Shown in pieces: positions 53,854 through 62,114 of a stretch of 64,000 nucleotides of DNA. The notes beneath the pieces were generated by a model. It made no database searches and had not been told where the DNA came from. It worked only from the letters and a program-made list of their open reading frames with translations. This stretch comes from Nocardioides agri (lineage in GTDB: Bacteria > Actinomycetota > Actinomycetes > Propionibacteriales > Nocardioidaceae), in assembly GCF_013778305.1 (NCBI RefSeq), contig NZ_JACEIC010000002.1, positions 2,691,669 to 2,755,668 on the forward strand, written 5' to 3'. Numbering within the stretch: the stretch's first letter is position 1; the number at the start of each line of letters is the position of its first letter. The position numbers and the translations under genes were made by a program.

Positions 53854-54648
53854 GTGACGACGATGCCCAGGGTCGGCCTGTCGACGGTCTCGGTCTATCC
53901 CGAGTCCTCGGCGCACGCCTTCACCTACGCCGCCGAGCTCGGCTACGACGCGATCGAGGTGATGGTCGGGATCGACGCGATCAGCCAGCAGACGTCGGCG
54001 ATCAGGCAGCTCTCCGAGCACCACGAGATGCCGATCGCGGCCGTGCACGCACCGTGCCTGCTCTTCACCCAGCGGGTCTGGGGCACCGAGCCGTGGGGCA
54101 AGCTCGAGCGGTCCGCCGAGATGGCGCAGGCGGTCGGCGCCGAGGTGGTCGTCGTGCACCCGCCGTTCCGCTGGCAGAAGACCTACGCCCGGGACTTCGT
54201 CGACGGCATCGCGGCGCTGGAGGCGTCGACGGGGCTGATGTTCGCGGTCGAGAACATGTACCCCTGGCGGGCCTCCGGCCGGAAGATGGAGATGTACCTC
54301 CCGGGCTGGGACCCCTCCGACCACCCCTACGCCAACACCACGATCGACCTCTCGCACGCGTCGATCGCCCATGACGACGTCGTGGCGATGGCCGAGCGGC
54401 TCGGCGACCGGCTGCGGCACATCCACCTGACCGACGGCAACGGGTCGGCCAAGGACGAGCACCTCGTGCCGGGTCGCGGGTCCATGGGCGCCGACCGCTT
54501 CCTGAGGCACCTGGCGCAGACCGGCTTCAGCGGCGAGGTGGTGCTCGAGATCAACACCCGCAAGTGTGCCGACCGGGCAGAGCGGGAGCGCGACCTGCGC
54601 GAGTCGCTGGAGTTCACCCGCCAGCACCTGGCGGTCGGTACGCCGTGA
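53854..54648 (+). CDS. sugar phosphate isomerase/epimerase (AP endonuclease 2-like TIM barrel)
   Basis: 264 residues, xylose-isomerase-like TIM barrel: TVSVYPESSAHAFTYAAELGYDAIEVM, IAAVHAPCLLFTQRVWG, VVVVHPPFRWQKTYARDFVDG, MFAVENMYPW (metal-ligand Glu), TIDLSHASIAHDDV (Asp), HIHLTDGNGSAKDEHLVPGRG and VVLEINTRKC (last Glu). The metal-binding Glu, Asp, His, Glu set is complete. GTG 53854 start after GAGG; an ATG lies at 53863. Substrate unknown. Its stop overlaps the TetR start (GTGA). Confidence 0.88.
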   Translation: MTTMPRVGLSTVSVYPESSAHAFTYAAELGYDAIEVMVGIDAISQQTSAIRQLSEHHEMPIAAVHAPCLLFTQRVWGTEPWGKLERSAEMAQAVGAEVVVVHPPFRWQKTYARDFVDGIAALEASTGLMFAVENMYPWRASGRKMEMYLPGWDPSDHPYANTTIDLSHASIAHDDVVAMAERLGDRLRHIHLTDGNGSAKDEHLVPGRGSMGADRFLRHLAQTGFSGEVVLEINTRKCADRAERERDLRESLEFTRQHLAVGTP

Positions 54649-55244
54649 CCGGGCCCCCGCGGCGGGGCCGCCGGCCCGGTGCGCCCGACACCCGCGCCGC
54701 GATCCTCGCGGCGGCGCGCGCCCGCTTCGCCGAGCACGGGTTCGCGAGCACGTCGGTCCGCTCGATCGCCGCCGACGCCGGTGTCGACCCGGCGCTCGTG
54801 CACCACTACTTCGGCACCAAGGACGACCTCTTCGTCGCCGCCCTCGAGCTGCCGGTCGACCCCCGCGAGCGGCTGGCGGGGGTGATCGCCGAGGGACCGG
54901 ACGGCGCGGGGGAGCGGATGCTCCGGGTCTTCCTCTCGGTCTGGGACGACCCCGACCTGCGGCTCCCGCTGCTGGGGCTGGCCCGCAGCGTCCTCGACCC
55001 GTCCGGGCAGCGGCTGCTGCGCGACGGCTTCGTGCCGGCGGTGCTGCACCCGGTCGGCGTGGCCCTCGGCATCGACCGGCCCGAGGTCCGGATGCCGCTG
55101 GTCGCCAGCCAGGTGATCGGCCTGATCCTGACCCGCTACCTGCTCGAGGTCGAGCCGATCGCCTCGATGCCGGCCGACGACGTGGTCGCCGTCTACGGAC
55201 CCACGATCCAGCGCTACCTCACCGGCCCGCTGCCCTCCGCCTAG
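54645..55244 (+). CDS. TetR-family transcriptional regulator
   Basis: 199 residues. HTH domain: RAAILAAARARFAEHGFASTSVRSIAADAGVDPALVHHYFGTKDDLF (residues ~15-60). The ligand-binding half contains two helical stretches typical of QacR-like regulators (ERMLRVFLSVWDDPDLRLPLLGLARSVL). It is coupled to the isomerase and is followed by an ABC exporter 59 bp later, so it probably represses that exporter. Start GTG 54645. Confidence 0.9.
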   Translation: MTGPPRRGRRPGAPDTRAAILAAARARFAEHGFASTSVRSIAADAGVDPALVHHYFGTKDDLFVAALELPVDPRERLAGVIAEGPDGAGERMLRVFLSVWDDPDLRLPLLGLARSVLDPSGQRLLRDGFVPAVLHPVGVALGIDRPEVRMPLVASQVIGLILTRYLLEVEPIASMPADDVVAVYGPTIQRYLTGPLPSA

Positions 55245-55303
55245 CGGAACCGGCCGGCCGTACCCCCTTGCCCAAGCGCCGCCGCAGGACCACAATTCAT
55301 CGC

Positions 55304-56017
55304 ATGGTGAAAAACGCGGTCGAGATCCACGACCTCCACGTCGTCCGCGGGGGACGCACCGTGCTCGAGCACCTCGGCGTGAGCATCGGCGGCGGCGTGA
55401 CGGGACTGCTCGGTCCGAGCGGCTGCGGCAAGTCGACGTTGATGCGCTGCCTGGTCGGCGTCCAGCAGGTCGAGGCCGGCAGCGTCACCGTCTTCGGTGA
55501 GGACGCCGGCAGTCCGGGGCTGCGCGCGCGGGTCGGCTACGTCACCCAGGCCGCGAGCGTGTACGACGACCTCTCGGTCGACGAGAACCTGCGGTTCTTC
55601 GCCCGCGTGCTCGGCGTCGGCCGTGAGCACGTCGACCGGGTCGTCGACGCGGTCGACCTCGGCGACCACCGCGGCCAGGTCGTCGGCCGGCTCAGCGGCG
55701 GGCAGCGCAGCCGGGCCAGCCTGGCGGTCGCGCTGCTCGGCGAGCCGGACCTGCTGGTGCTCGACGAGCCGACGGTCGGCCTCGACCCGGTGCTGCGCGA
55801 GGACCTGTGGGCGCTCTTCCACCGCCTGGCCGAGCGCGGCGCCGCGGTCTTCGTCTCCAGCCACGTCATGGACGAGGCGGAGCGGTGCGACCGGCTGCTG
55901 CTGATGCGGGAGGGCCGGATCATCGCCGACGGGACCCCCGGCGAGATCAAGGAGAAGGCCGGCGCCGAGACCGTCGAGGGCGCGTTCCTCGCCATCGTGA
56001 GGCGGGATGCGGCATGA
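55304..56017 (+). CDS. ABC-2 exporter ATP-binding protein
   Basis: 237 residues: GLLGPSGCGKSTLMRCLVG (Walker A), LSGGQRSRASLAVALLGEPDLLVLDEPTVGLDPVLREDLW (signature and Walker B), VFVSSHVMDEAERCDRLLLM (switch His). DrrA/CcmA type, energising the permease next to it. The ATG at 55304 has no strong ribosome site, and about 60 nt lie between the TetR stop and this start, room for an operator. ATGA overlap with the permease. Confidence 0.94.
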   Translation: MVKNAVEIHDLHVVRGGRTVLEHLGVSIGGGVTGLLGPSGCGKSTLMRCLVGVQQVEAGSVTVFGEDAGSPGLRARVGYVTQAASVYDDLSVDENLRFFARVLGVGREHVDRVVDAVDLGDHRGQVVGRLSGGQRSRASLAVALLGEPDLLVLDEPTVGLDPVLREDLWALFHRLAERGAAVFVSSHVMDEAERCDRLLLMREGRIIADGTPGEIKEKAGAETVEGAFLAIVRRDAA

Positions 56018-56745
56018 CGCCCACGACGACCCTCGCCGTCAGCGGCCGGGTGCTGACCCAGATCCGCCGCGACCGGCGCACGCTGGCGATGCTGCTCGTG
56101 CTCCCGTGCCTGCTGATCACCCTGCTGTGGTGGATGTTCGAGGACACCCCGGTCTTCGACGAGGTCGGCCCGGCGCTGCTCGCGATGTTCCCCTTCATCG
56201 TGATGTTCCTGGTCACCAGCGTCACCACGCTCCGCGAGCGCAGCGGCGGCACGCTCGAGCGCCTGCTGGCGATGCCGATGGGCAAGCTCGACTTCCTCCT
56301 CGGGTACGGCGTGGCGTTCGGCGTCATCGCCGCCGTCCAGTCGGTCCTCGCCGTGGCGCTCAGCGTCGGCCTGCTCGGCCTCGACGTGCAGGGCCCGGTC
56401 TGGCTGCTCACCGTCGTCGCGATCGTCGACGCCGTGCTCGGCACCGCGCTCGGCCTGTTCGTCAGCGCGTTCGCGCAGACCGAGTTCCAGGCGGTCCAGT
56501 TCATGCCCGCGATCGTGATCCCGCAGATCCTGCTCTGCGGGCTCTTCGTGCCGCGCGACCAGCTGCCGACCGTCCTGGAGTGGGTCAGCAACGTCCTGCC
56601 GCTCAGCTACGCCGTCGACGCCATGCAGACGCTGACCCGGACCGCCGAGACCGGCGACGTCTGGCGCGACCTGGCGGTGGTCGCGGGGTACGCCGTGGCC
56701 GGCCTGGTCCTCGGGGCAGCGACCCTGCGCCGGCGTACCCCGTGA
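56014..56745 (+). CDS. ABC-2 type exporter permease
   Basis: 243 residues with six membrane helices, starting TQIRRDRRTLAMLLVLPCLLITLLWWMF; the ABC-2 signature segment is RERSGGTLERLLAMPMGKLDFLLGYGV, followed by AQTEFQAVQFMPAIVIPQILLCGLFVPRDQLP and LSYAVDAMQTLTR. Coupled by ATGA to the ATPase. Such TetR-controlled two-gene exporters often expel antibiotics or other toxic compounds, but the substrate is unknown. Confidence 0.93.
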   Translation: MTPTTTLAVSGRVLTQIRRDRRTLAMLLVLPCLLITLLWWMFEDTPVFDEVGPALLAMFPFIVMFLVTSVTTLRERSGGTLERLLAMPMGKLDFLLGYGVAFGVIAAVQSVLAVALSVGLLGLDVQGPVWLLTVVAIVDAVLGTALGLFVSAFAQTEFQAVQFMPAIVIPQILLCGLFVPRDQLPTVLEWVSNVLPLSYAVDAMQTLTRTAETGDVWRDLAVVAGYAVAGLVLGAATLRRRTP

Positions 56746-56771
56746 ATTCCGTGAGCGGGGCAGGCCCGTCG

Positions 56772-56777
56772 TAGCCT
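56772..56777 (+). promoter_or_regulatory. candidate leaderless -10 of the proline dehydrogenase gene
   Basis: TAGCCT ends 6 nt before ATG 56784. Confidence 0.45.
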
Positions 56778-56783
56778 GAACGC

Positions 56784-57719
56784 ATGTCCTTGCTCCGTCA
56801 GCCGCTCCTCCTCCTGTCCCGCAGCGCCGCGGTGCAGAAGCTGGTCAGCACCATGCCGGTCTCGGCCGGCATCGTCCGCAGCTACGTCCCCGGCGAGTCC
56901 ACCGACGCGGTCGTCGACGCCACCGCCCGCCTCGCCGACGACGGCCTGCTGGCCACGCTCGACTTCCTCGGCGAGGACACCCTCGACGCCGACCAGGCCG
57001 AGGCGACGACCCAGGCCTACCTCGAGCTGCTGCAGCGGCTCGCCGAGCGCGGTCTGACCCGCAGCGCCGAGGTCTCGGTCAAGCTCAGCGCGATCGGCCA
57101 GTTCCTCCCTGACAACGGCCACAAGGTCGCGCTCGAGAACGCCCGCACGATCTGCCGCGCCGCGCGCAACGCGGGCACCACGGTCACCCTGGACATGGAG
57201 GACCACACCACCACCGATTCGACGCTGACGATCCTGCGCGAGCTGCGCAAGGACTTCCCGGAGACCGGTGCCGTCCTCCAGGCGATGCTCCACCGCACCG
57301 AGGCCGACTGCCGCGCGCTGGCCCACGAGGGCTCCCGCGTCCGCCTCTGCAAGGGCGCCTACCTCGAGCCCGAGGACGTCGCGTTCCAGGACCGCATCGA
57401 CGTCGACAAGTCCTACGTGCGCTGCCTCAAGGTGCTGCTCGCCGGCGAGGGCTACCCGATGATCGCGACCCACGACCCCCGGATGGTCGAGATCGCCTCG
57501 TCGCTGGCCAGCCGCAACGGTCGCGAGCCGGGCAGCTACGAGTTCCAGATGCTCTACGGCATCCGACCCGAGGAGCAGCGCCGGCTGGCCGCCAAGGGCG
57601 AGAAGGTGCGCGTCTACGTGCCCTACGGCACCGAGTGGTACGGCTACCTGATGAGAAGGCTCGCCGAGCGTCCGCAGAACCTGACATTCTTCGTGCGGTC
57701 CCTGATCTCCAAGAAGTAG
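56784..57719 (+). CDS. putB: proline dehydrogenase (monofunctional)
   Basis: FAD-dependent oxidation of proline to pyrroline-5-carboxylate (P5C). 311 residues, the length of monofunctional PutB/ProDH. Motifs: EVSVKLSAIGQFL, VTLDMEDHTTTDSTL, VRLCKGAYLEPEDVAFQD, MIATHDPRMVEIA, YEFQMLYGIRPEEQRRLAAKG and RVYVPYGTEWYGYLMRRLAERPQNL, the ProDH signature with its substrate-binding arginines. Twelve bp before proC; the two catalyse opposite directions of the proline/P5C step, so joint control is of interest. No P5C dehydrogenase gene adjoins in the window. Confidence 0.95.
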   Translation: MSLLRQPLLLLSRSAAVQKLVSTMPVSAGIVRSYVPGESTDAVVDATARLADDGLLATLDFLGEDTLDADQAEATTQAYLELLQRLAERGLTRSAEVSVKLSAIGQFLPDNGHKVALENARTICRAARNAGTTVTLDMEDHTTTDSTLTILRELRKDFPETGAVLQAMLHRTEADCRALAHEGSRVRLCKGAYLEPEDVAFQDRIDVDKSYVRCLKVLLAGEGYPMIATHDPRMVEIASSLASRNGREPGSYEFQMLYGIRPEEQRRLAAKGEKVRVYVPYGTEWYGYLMRRLAERPQNLTFFVRSLISKK

Positions 57720-57731
57720 GAGCCGCTGCCC

Positions 57732-58535
57732 ATGTCTCAGACCGCCATCATCGGCGCCGGGGTCATGGGCGAGACCCTGCTCTCCGGCCTGGTCCGCGCC
57801 GGCCGCCGCGTCGACCACCTGCTCGTCGGCGAGAAGCGCCCCGAGCGCGCGCAGGAGCTCGAGGAGCGCTACGGCGTCGCCGTGGTCGGCAACGTCGAGG
57901 CCGCGACCAAGGCCGACACGGTCGCCCTGGTCGTCAAGCCGCAGGACATGGGCGAGGTGCTCGAGGAGATCGCCGGCGCGCTGCGTCCCGGCCAGCTCGT
58001 GGTGTCCCTCGCCGCCGGCATCACGACGGCGTTCATCGAGTCCCGGGTGCCCGACGGCGTCGCCGTCGTCCGCGTCATGCCCAACACACCGGCCCTCGTC
58101 GACGAGGGTATGGCCGCCATCTCGCCCGGCTCGCACTGCTCCGAGGAGCAGCTCGGCGAGGCCGAGGCGCTGATGGGCTCGGTCGGCAAGGTCGTGCGGA
58201 TCCCCGAGCGCCAGCAGGACGCGGTCACCGCGATCTCCGGGTCCGGCCCGGCCTACATCTTCTTCGTCGTCGAGTCGATGATCGAGGCCGGCGTCCACCT
58301 CGGGCTGCCGCGGACCACCGCCACCGAGCTCGTGATCCAGACCCTGGTCGGCTCCGGGAAGATGCTGCGCGAGACCGGCACCCACCCGACCGTGCTGCGC
58401 GAGCAGGTCACGTCGCCCGGCGGCACCACCGCGGCCGCCCTGCGCGAGCTCGAGGTGCACAAGGTGCGCGCGGCGTTCCTGGCCGCGATGGAGGCCGCCC
58501 GCGACCGGTCGCGGGCCCTGGCCGAGGGCAGCTGA
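57732..58535 (+). CDS. proC: pyrroline-5-carboxylate reductase
   Basis: Last step of proline synthesis. 267 residues. N-terminal TAIIGAGVMGETLLSGLVRAG, VVKPQDMGEVLEEI, RVMPNTPALVDEGMAAI, the ProC signature around TAISGSGPAYIFFVVESMIEAGVHLGLPR, and LREQVTSPGGTTAAALRELE. All decamer-interface and active-site residues are in place. Start ATG 57732; stop shares a base with the next gene start (TGATG). Confidence 0.96.
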   Translation: MSQTAIIGAGVMGETLLSGLVRAGRRVDHLLVGEKRPERAQELEERYGVAVVGNVEAATKADTVALVVKPQDMGEVLEEIAGALRPGQLVVSLAAGITTAFIESRVPDGVAVVRVMPNTPALVDEGMAAISPGSHCSEEQLGEAEALMGSVGKVVRIPERQQDAVTAISGSGPAYIFFVVESMIEAGVHLGLPRTTATELVIQTLVGSGKMLRETGTHPTVLREQVTSPGGTTAAALRELEVHKVRAAFLAAMEAARDRSRALAEGS

Positions 58536-59050
58536 TGCTCCCGCTCGTCTGGGGCGCGGACCCGGACGAGCACGCGCGTGCCTACCCCGCCGACACGATG
58601 GTCGACGGGCCGGTGCTGCGGATGACCCGGGCGGTCCACGTCGACGCGCCACCGGCGCACGTCTGGCGCTGGCTGTGCCAGATGGAGGTCGCGCCGTACT
58701 CCTACGACTGGATCGACAACCGCGGCCGCCGCAGCCCCCGCGAGCTCACGCCGGGCGTCACCGACCCGCTCGTCGGGCAGCGGGTGCAGGTCTTCCGGGT
58801 CACCGACGTCCAGCCCGGCCGGCAGTGGAGCGGCTTCACGATCCCGCCGGTCTTCGGCCGCACAGCGGTGACGTACGCCGTCGAGCCCGATGTCCGGGGC
58901 AGCCGGCTGGTCTGCCGGATCCTGACCAGCCAGCGCGGTCCCGCGGCATGGGTCGGGTCGCGGCTGCTCGCCTGGGGCGACCTGGTGATGATGCGCAAGC
59001 AGCTGCTCACCCTCAAGAGGCTGGCCGAAGCGGCTAGGGTCGAACCGTGA
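58535..59050 (+). CDS. SRPBCC-type ligand-binding protein
   Basis: 171 residues. MTRAVHVDAPPAHVWRWLCQMEVAPYSYDWIDN starts a START/Bet-v-1-like fold, followed by QRVQVFRVTDVQPGRQWSGFTI, TYAVEPDVRGSRLVCRI and a C-terminal helix (RLLAWGDLVMMRKQLLTLKRLAEAA). Probably binds a small hydrophobic ligand; function unknown. Coupled to proC upstream (TGATG) and to the TerD gene downstream (GTGA). Confidence 0.75.
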   Translation: MLPLVWGADPDEHARAYPADTMVDGPVLRMTRAVHVDAPPAHVWRWLCQMEVAPYSYDWIDNRGRRSPRELTPGVTDPLVGQRVQVFRVTDVQPGRQWSGFTIPPVFGRTAVTYAVEPDVRGSRLVCRILTSQRGPAAWVGSRLLAWGDLVMMRKQLLTLKRLAEAARVEP

Positions 59051-59592
59051 TCGAGCTGGGCATCGGCCAGGAGCTGCCACTCACCGGCAGGCTGCGGATG
59101 GGCGTGGGCTGGGACAAGACCCCCAACGCGGGGCCGCTGAGCACCGGGGTGCGCAACGTCGACCTCGACGCGTCGGCGGTGCAGTTCGGCGGCGGGCGGC
59201 TCTTCGACATCGCGTTCTACAACAACGCCAGCACGCGCGACGGCTCCGTCGTGCACCTGGGCGACAACCAGACCGGGGCCGGTGAGGGCGACGACGAGGC
59301 GATCACGATCGACCTCGACCAGGTCCACCGGCAGATCGACACCATCTTCCTGCTGGTCACCAGCTACCAGGGCCAGACGCTCGAGTGGGTCGACAACGCC
59401 TACTGCCGCGTCGTCGACGCCGAGGACGTGGAGATCGCCCGGGTCACGCTCACCCTCGGCATCCCGGAGACCGGTGTCGTGCTGGCGCGGATCAGCCGGG
59501 ACGGCGAGGGCTGGGTGCTGCGGGCGCTGGGCGAGCCGGTGCCGGTGAAGATCCCGACCGAGTCCGAGCGCGCGCTCGCCGCGCTCCTCTGA
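59047..59592 (+). CDS. TerD-family protein
   Basis: 181 residues. Conserved TerD pattern MGVGWDKTP, NVDLDASAVQFGGGRLFDIAFYNNAS, VVHLGDNQTGAGEGDDEAITIDLDQVHRQIDTIFLLVTSYQGQTLEWVDNAYCRVVD and RDGEGWVLRALGE. The two Asp/Asn-rich motifs bind calcium in the family, which is linked to stress and tellurite resistance. As a single copy without other ter genes it is likely a general stress protein. Convergent with trpS, the stop codons 2 bp apart. Confidence 0.88.
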   Translation: MIELGIGQELPLTGRLRMGVGWDKTPNAGPLSTGVRNVDLDASAVQFGGGRLFDIAFYNNASTRDGSVVHLGDNQTGAGEGDDEAITIDLDQVHRQIDTIFLLVTSYQGQTLEWVDNAYCRVVDAEDVEIARVTLTLGIPETGVVLARISRDGEGWVLRALGEPVPVKIPTESERALAALL

Positions 59593-59594
59593 GC

Positions 59595-60563
59595 TCACAA
59601 CCCGATCGCCGCCTCGGCCGCGGCCAGCACGGGCGCGGTGACCTGGCGGCACCGCTCGGCCCCGGCGCGGAACACCGCGTCCACGTGCGCCGGGTCGGCC
59701 GCGAGCTCGACGTACCTCTTCTGCAGCGGCTCGAGCTCGGCGACCACGGCGTCGGTGACCGCGCGCTTGAGAGCGCCGTACGTCGTGAGCCCGTCGGCGC
59801 TGGCGCCGCACGCGGCGAGGATCTCCAGCAGGTTCGTCACGCCCGGCTTGTCGGGGGAGCGGCGGACGGCGTCGGCACCGGCGTCGGAGTCGGTGACCGC
59901 GCGCGCGACCTTGCGGCGCACGACGTCCGGGCTGTCCAGGAGGGCGATGACGCCGGCCGCCGAGGCGTCGGACTTGCCCATCTTGCGGGTCGGCTCGTCG
60001 AGCCGCATCACCCGCGCGCCGACCGGCGGCACGGTCACCTCGGGGACGGTGAAGACCGGACCGTAGGCGCTGTTGAAGCGGATCGCGAGGTCGCGGGTCA
60101 GCTCGACGTGCTGGCGCTGGTCCGCGCCGACCGGCACCTGCTGCGGGCGGTAGAGCAGGATGTCGGCCGCCATCAGCGCGGGATAGGTGTAGAGCGAGAC
60201 CCGGGTCGAGTCGACGCCGCGGCCCTTCTCCTTGAACTGGATCATCCGGTTCAGCTCGCCGGTGTGTGCCGTGCACTCGAGCAGGTAGGCGAGCTGGGCG
60301 TGTGTCGGCACCCGGCTCTGCACGAAGAGCGTCGACTCGTCGAGGCCGGCGGCCAGCAGCAGGGTCGCTGTCTCGCGGACGGTGTCGCGCAGCCGGGCAG
60401 GGTCGTGCGGCGTGGTCAGCGCGTGCAGGTCGGCGATGCCGTAGAAGCAGTCGGCCTCGTGCTGCCCGGCCGCCATCGGCCGCAGCGCGCCGAGCAGGTT
60501 GCCGAGGGTGAGGTGGCCGCTCGGGGTGAGCAGCGAGAGGGTGCGTCGGTCGGGGTGGTTCAT
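59595..60563 (-). CDS. trpS: tryptophan-tRNA ligase, SCO3334/TrpRS1-like type
   Basis: Charges tRNA-Trp. 322 residues, typical of class I TrpRS. HIGH-type motif TPSGHLTLGN at 13-22; IADLHALT with the conserved His47; PVGADQRQHVELTRDL; and KMGKS at 194-198 instead of KMSKS. The surrounding order (proC on one side, acuC and the HTH/bS22 genes on the other) matches the region of Streptomyces coelicolor SCO3334, an auxiliary, indolmycin-resistant, attenuation-controlled TrpRS as I recall from the literature. The leader upstream carries tandem Trp codons and a terminator, so expression probably rises when charged tRNA-Trp falls. Indolmycin resistance is inferred only. Confidence 0.93.
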   Translation of the reverse strand: MNHPDRRTLSLLTPSGHLTLGNLLGALRPMAAGQHEADCFYGIADLHALTTPHDPARLRDTVRETATLLLAAGLDESTLFVQSRVPTHAQLAYLLECTAHTGELNRMIQFKEKGRGVDSTRVSLYTYPALMAADILLYRPQQVPVGADQRQHVELTRDLAIRFNSAYGPVFTVPEVTVPPVGARVMRLDEPTRKMGKSDASAAGVIALLDSPDVVRRKVARAVTDSDAGADAVRRSPDKPGVTNLLEILAACGASADGLTTYGALKRAVTDAVVAELEPLQKRYVELAADPAHVDAVFRAGAERCRQVTAPVLAAAEAAIGL

Positions 60564-60603
60564 GGGATCTCCTGGGATGAGAGCCCACGGGCAGAAATGA
60601 CGA

Positions 60604-60625
60604 ACGGCCGCCCGTGGGCGGCCGT
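60604..60625 (-). terminator. attenuator terminator of trpS
   Basis: A 10-bp perfect stem (ACGGCCGCCC, AC spacer, GGGCGGCCGT on the minus strand), followed on that strand by TTCGTCATTTCTG. It lies 40 nt before the trpS start, between the leader peptide and the gene. Confidence 0.8.
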
Positions 60626-60664
60626 CGAGGTGGGTGTGCTGAGAGGCGGGCCGCCGTCAGGCGG
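60617..60664 (-). promoter_or_regulatory. antiterminator and leader hairpins of the trpS attenuator
   Basis: On the minus strand, GGCGGCC at 60655-60649 can pair with GGCCGCC at 60623-60617, the left arm of the terminator. The same GGCGG can pair with CCGCC at 60664-60660 within the leader codons (loop TGAC). These are the 1:2, 2:3 and 3:4 alternatives expected of ribosome-mediated attenuation. Confidence 0.7.
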
Positions 60665-60695
60665 GCCACCACTGGGTGGTACGGGTCGTCAGCAC
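60657..60695 (-). CDS. trp leader peptide, 12 residues with tandem Trp codons
   Basis: GTG-started peptide VLTTRTTQWWPA ending in TGA (the first residue is Met in the product), minus strand. The two adjacent TGG codons sit just before the 1:2 hairpin, where a ribosome stalled for lack of Trp-tRNA would free the antiterminator. It lacks a strong ribosome site. Too short to be found by ordinary gene callers. Confidence 0.75.
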   Translation of the reverse strand: MLTTRTTQWWPA

Positions 60696-60711
60696 GCACC
60701 CAGGGTAGCGG

Positions 60712-60717
60712 TAGCGT
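60712..60717 (+). promoter_or_regulatory. candidate leaderless -10 of acuC
   Basis: TAGCGT ends 7 nt before ATG 60725. The trpS leader begins only 29 bp away on the other strand, so the two promoters must overlap or lie inside acuC. Confidence 0.45.
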
Positions 60718-60724
60718 CCGTCAC

Positions 60725-61924
60725 ATGTCGCAGTCGTCGGTCGAGTGTCCGGGGCCGGCGTCCGTCGTCTTCGACGCGAGCCTGACCGAGTACGACTTCG
60801 GCCCCGCGCACCCGATGTCGCCGCTGCGCGTCGACCTCACCATGCGCCTGGCGACCGAGCTCGGCATCGTCGGTGACCGCCTCCGCGTCGTGCCCGCGCC
60901 GGTGGCCAGCGACGACCTCATCGCCACCGTCCACGACCCCGCGCTGATCGAGGCGGTCATGCGCGCCGGCCGCGACCCGAGGGCCGTCGACGGCGCCCAC
61001 GGCCTCGGCACCGACGACAACCCGGTCTTCCGCGACATGCACCACGCGACCGCGCACATCGTCGGGGCGAGCGTCGAGGCGTTCCGCCAGGTGTGGAGCG
61101 GGGAGTCGCTGCACGCCGCCAACATCACCGGTGGCCTGCACCACGCGATGCCCGACCGGGCCAGCGGCTTCTGCATCTACAACGACGTCGCTGTCGGGAT
61201 CCGGAGCCTGCTCGACCAGGGCGCCACCCGGGTCGCGTACGTCGACGTCGACGTCCACCACGGCGACGGTGTCGAGCGGGTGTTCTGGGACGACCCGCGC
61301 GTGCTCACGATCTCGCTGCACGAGACCGGCCAGATGCTCTTCCCCGGCACCGGCTTCCCCCGTGACGTGGGCGGCCCGGAGGCCGAGGGGTACGCCGTCA
61401 ACGTGGCGCTCCCCCCGGGCACGGCGGACGCCGGGTGGCTGCGCGCCTTCCACGCCGTCGTCCCGCCGCTCCTGCGCGAGTTCAAGCCGCAGATCCTGGT
61501 CACCCAGCACGGCTGCGACTCCCACGCGGACGACCCGCTCGCGCACCTGATGCTCAGCGTCGACGGCCAGCGGGCGGCGTACCTCGCCCTGCACGAGCTC
61601 GCCCACGAGCTCTGCGAGGGGCGCTGGGTGGCGACCGGTGGCGGCGGCTACGCGCTCGTCGAGGTGGTGCCCCGGGCCTGGAGCCACCTGCTCTCGATCG
61701 TGTCGGGTGCGCCGCTGGACCCGCTGACGGAGACGCCGGGCGCGTGGCGCGAGCACGTGCGCGAGAGCCTCGGCCGGGTGGCCCCGATGCGGCTCACCGA
61801 CGGCCGGAGCCCGGCGTACCGCGACTGGCGCGACGGCTACGACCCGGAGACCTGGCTGGACCGCACGATCCACGCCACCCGGATGGAGACCTTCCCCCTG
61901 CACGGCCTCGACCCGCTGCCCTGA
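60725..61924 (+). CDS. acuC: AcuC-type zinc deacetylase (histone deacetylase superfamily)
   Basis: 399 residues. Class I/II HDAC-like fold: AHPMSPLRVDLTMRLATELG, GGLHHAMPDRASGFCIYNDVAVGI (catalytic His pair), VAYVDVDVHHGDGVERVFW (zinc-binding Asp and His), GCDSHADDPLAHL (second zinc Asp) and VATGGGGYAL. Bacillus AcuC deacetylates acetyl-CoA synthetase, so a role in controlling acetate activation is likely; no acs gene is adjacent. Divergent from trpS. A small hairpin (CCGTGG/CCACGG, 61946-61964) follows and may terminate transcription. Confidence 0.92.
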   Translation: MSQSSVECPGPASVVFDASLTEYDFGPAHPMSPLRVDLTMRLATELGIVGDRLRVVPAPVASDDLIATVHDPALIEAVMRAGRDPRAVDGAHGLGTDDNPVFRDMHHATAHIVGASVEAFRQVWSGESLHAANITGGLHHAMPDRASGFCIYNDVAVGIRSLLDQGATRVAYVDVDVHHGDGVERVFWDDPRVLTISLHETGQMLFPGTGFPRDVGGPEAEGYAVNVALPPGTADAGWLRAFHAVVPPLLREFKPQILVTQHGCDSHADDPLAHLMLSVDGQRAAYLALHELAHELCEGRWVATGGGGYALVEVVPRAWSHLLSIVSGAPLDPLTETPGAWREHVRESLGRVAPMRLTDGRSPAYRDWRDGYDPETWLDRTIHATRMETFPLHGLDPLP

Positions 61925-62114
61925 CCTGACCCCGCAGGAACGACACCGTGGGGATTCGCCACGGCGATGCAAGCGGACACGCCGCGTCGCATTGGCTTCT
62001 TTGGTGAACCCCTTCCCCACGAGTCACAACAGGCCCTATTCTCACGGATGCGTGACGCGTGCGATCACCGGTGGGGAAGCCGGTGGCGCGTCAGACAGAA
62101 AGAATCGGTGCACG

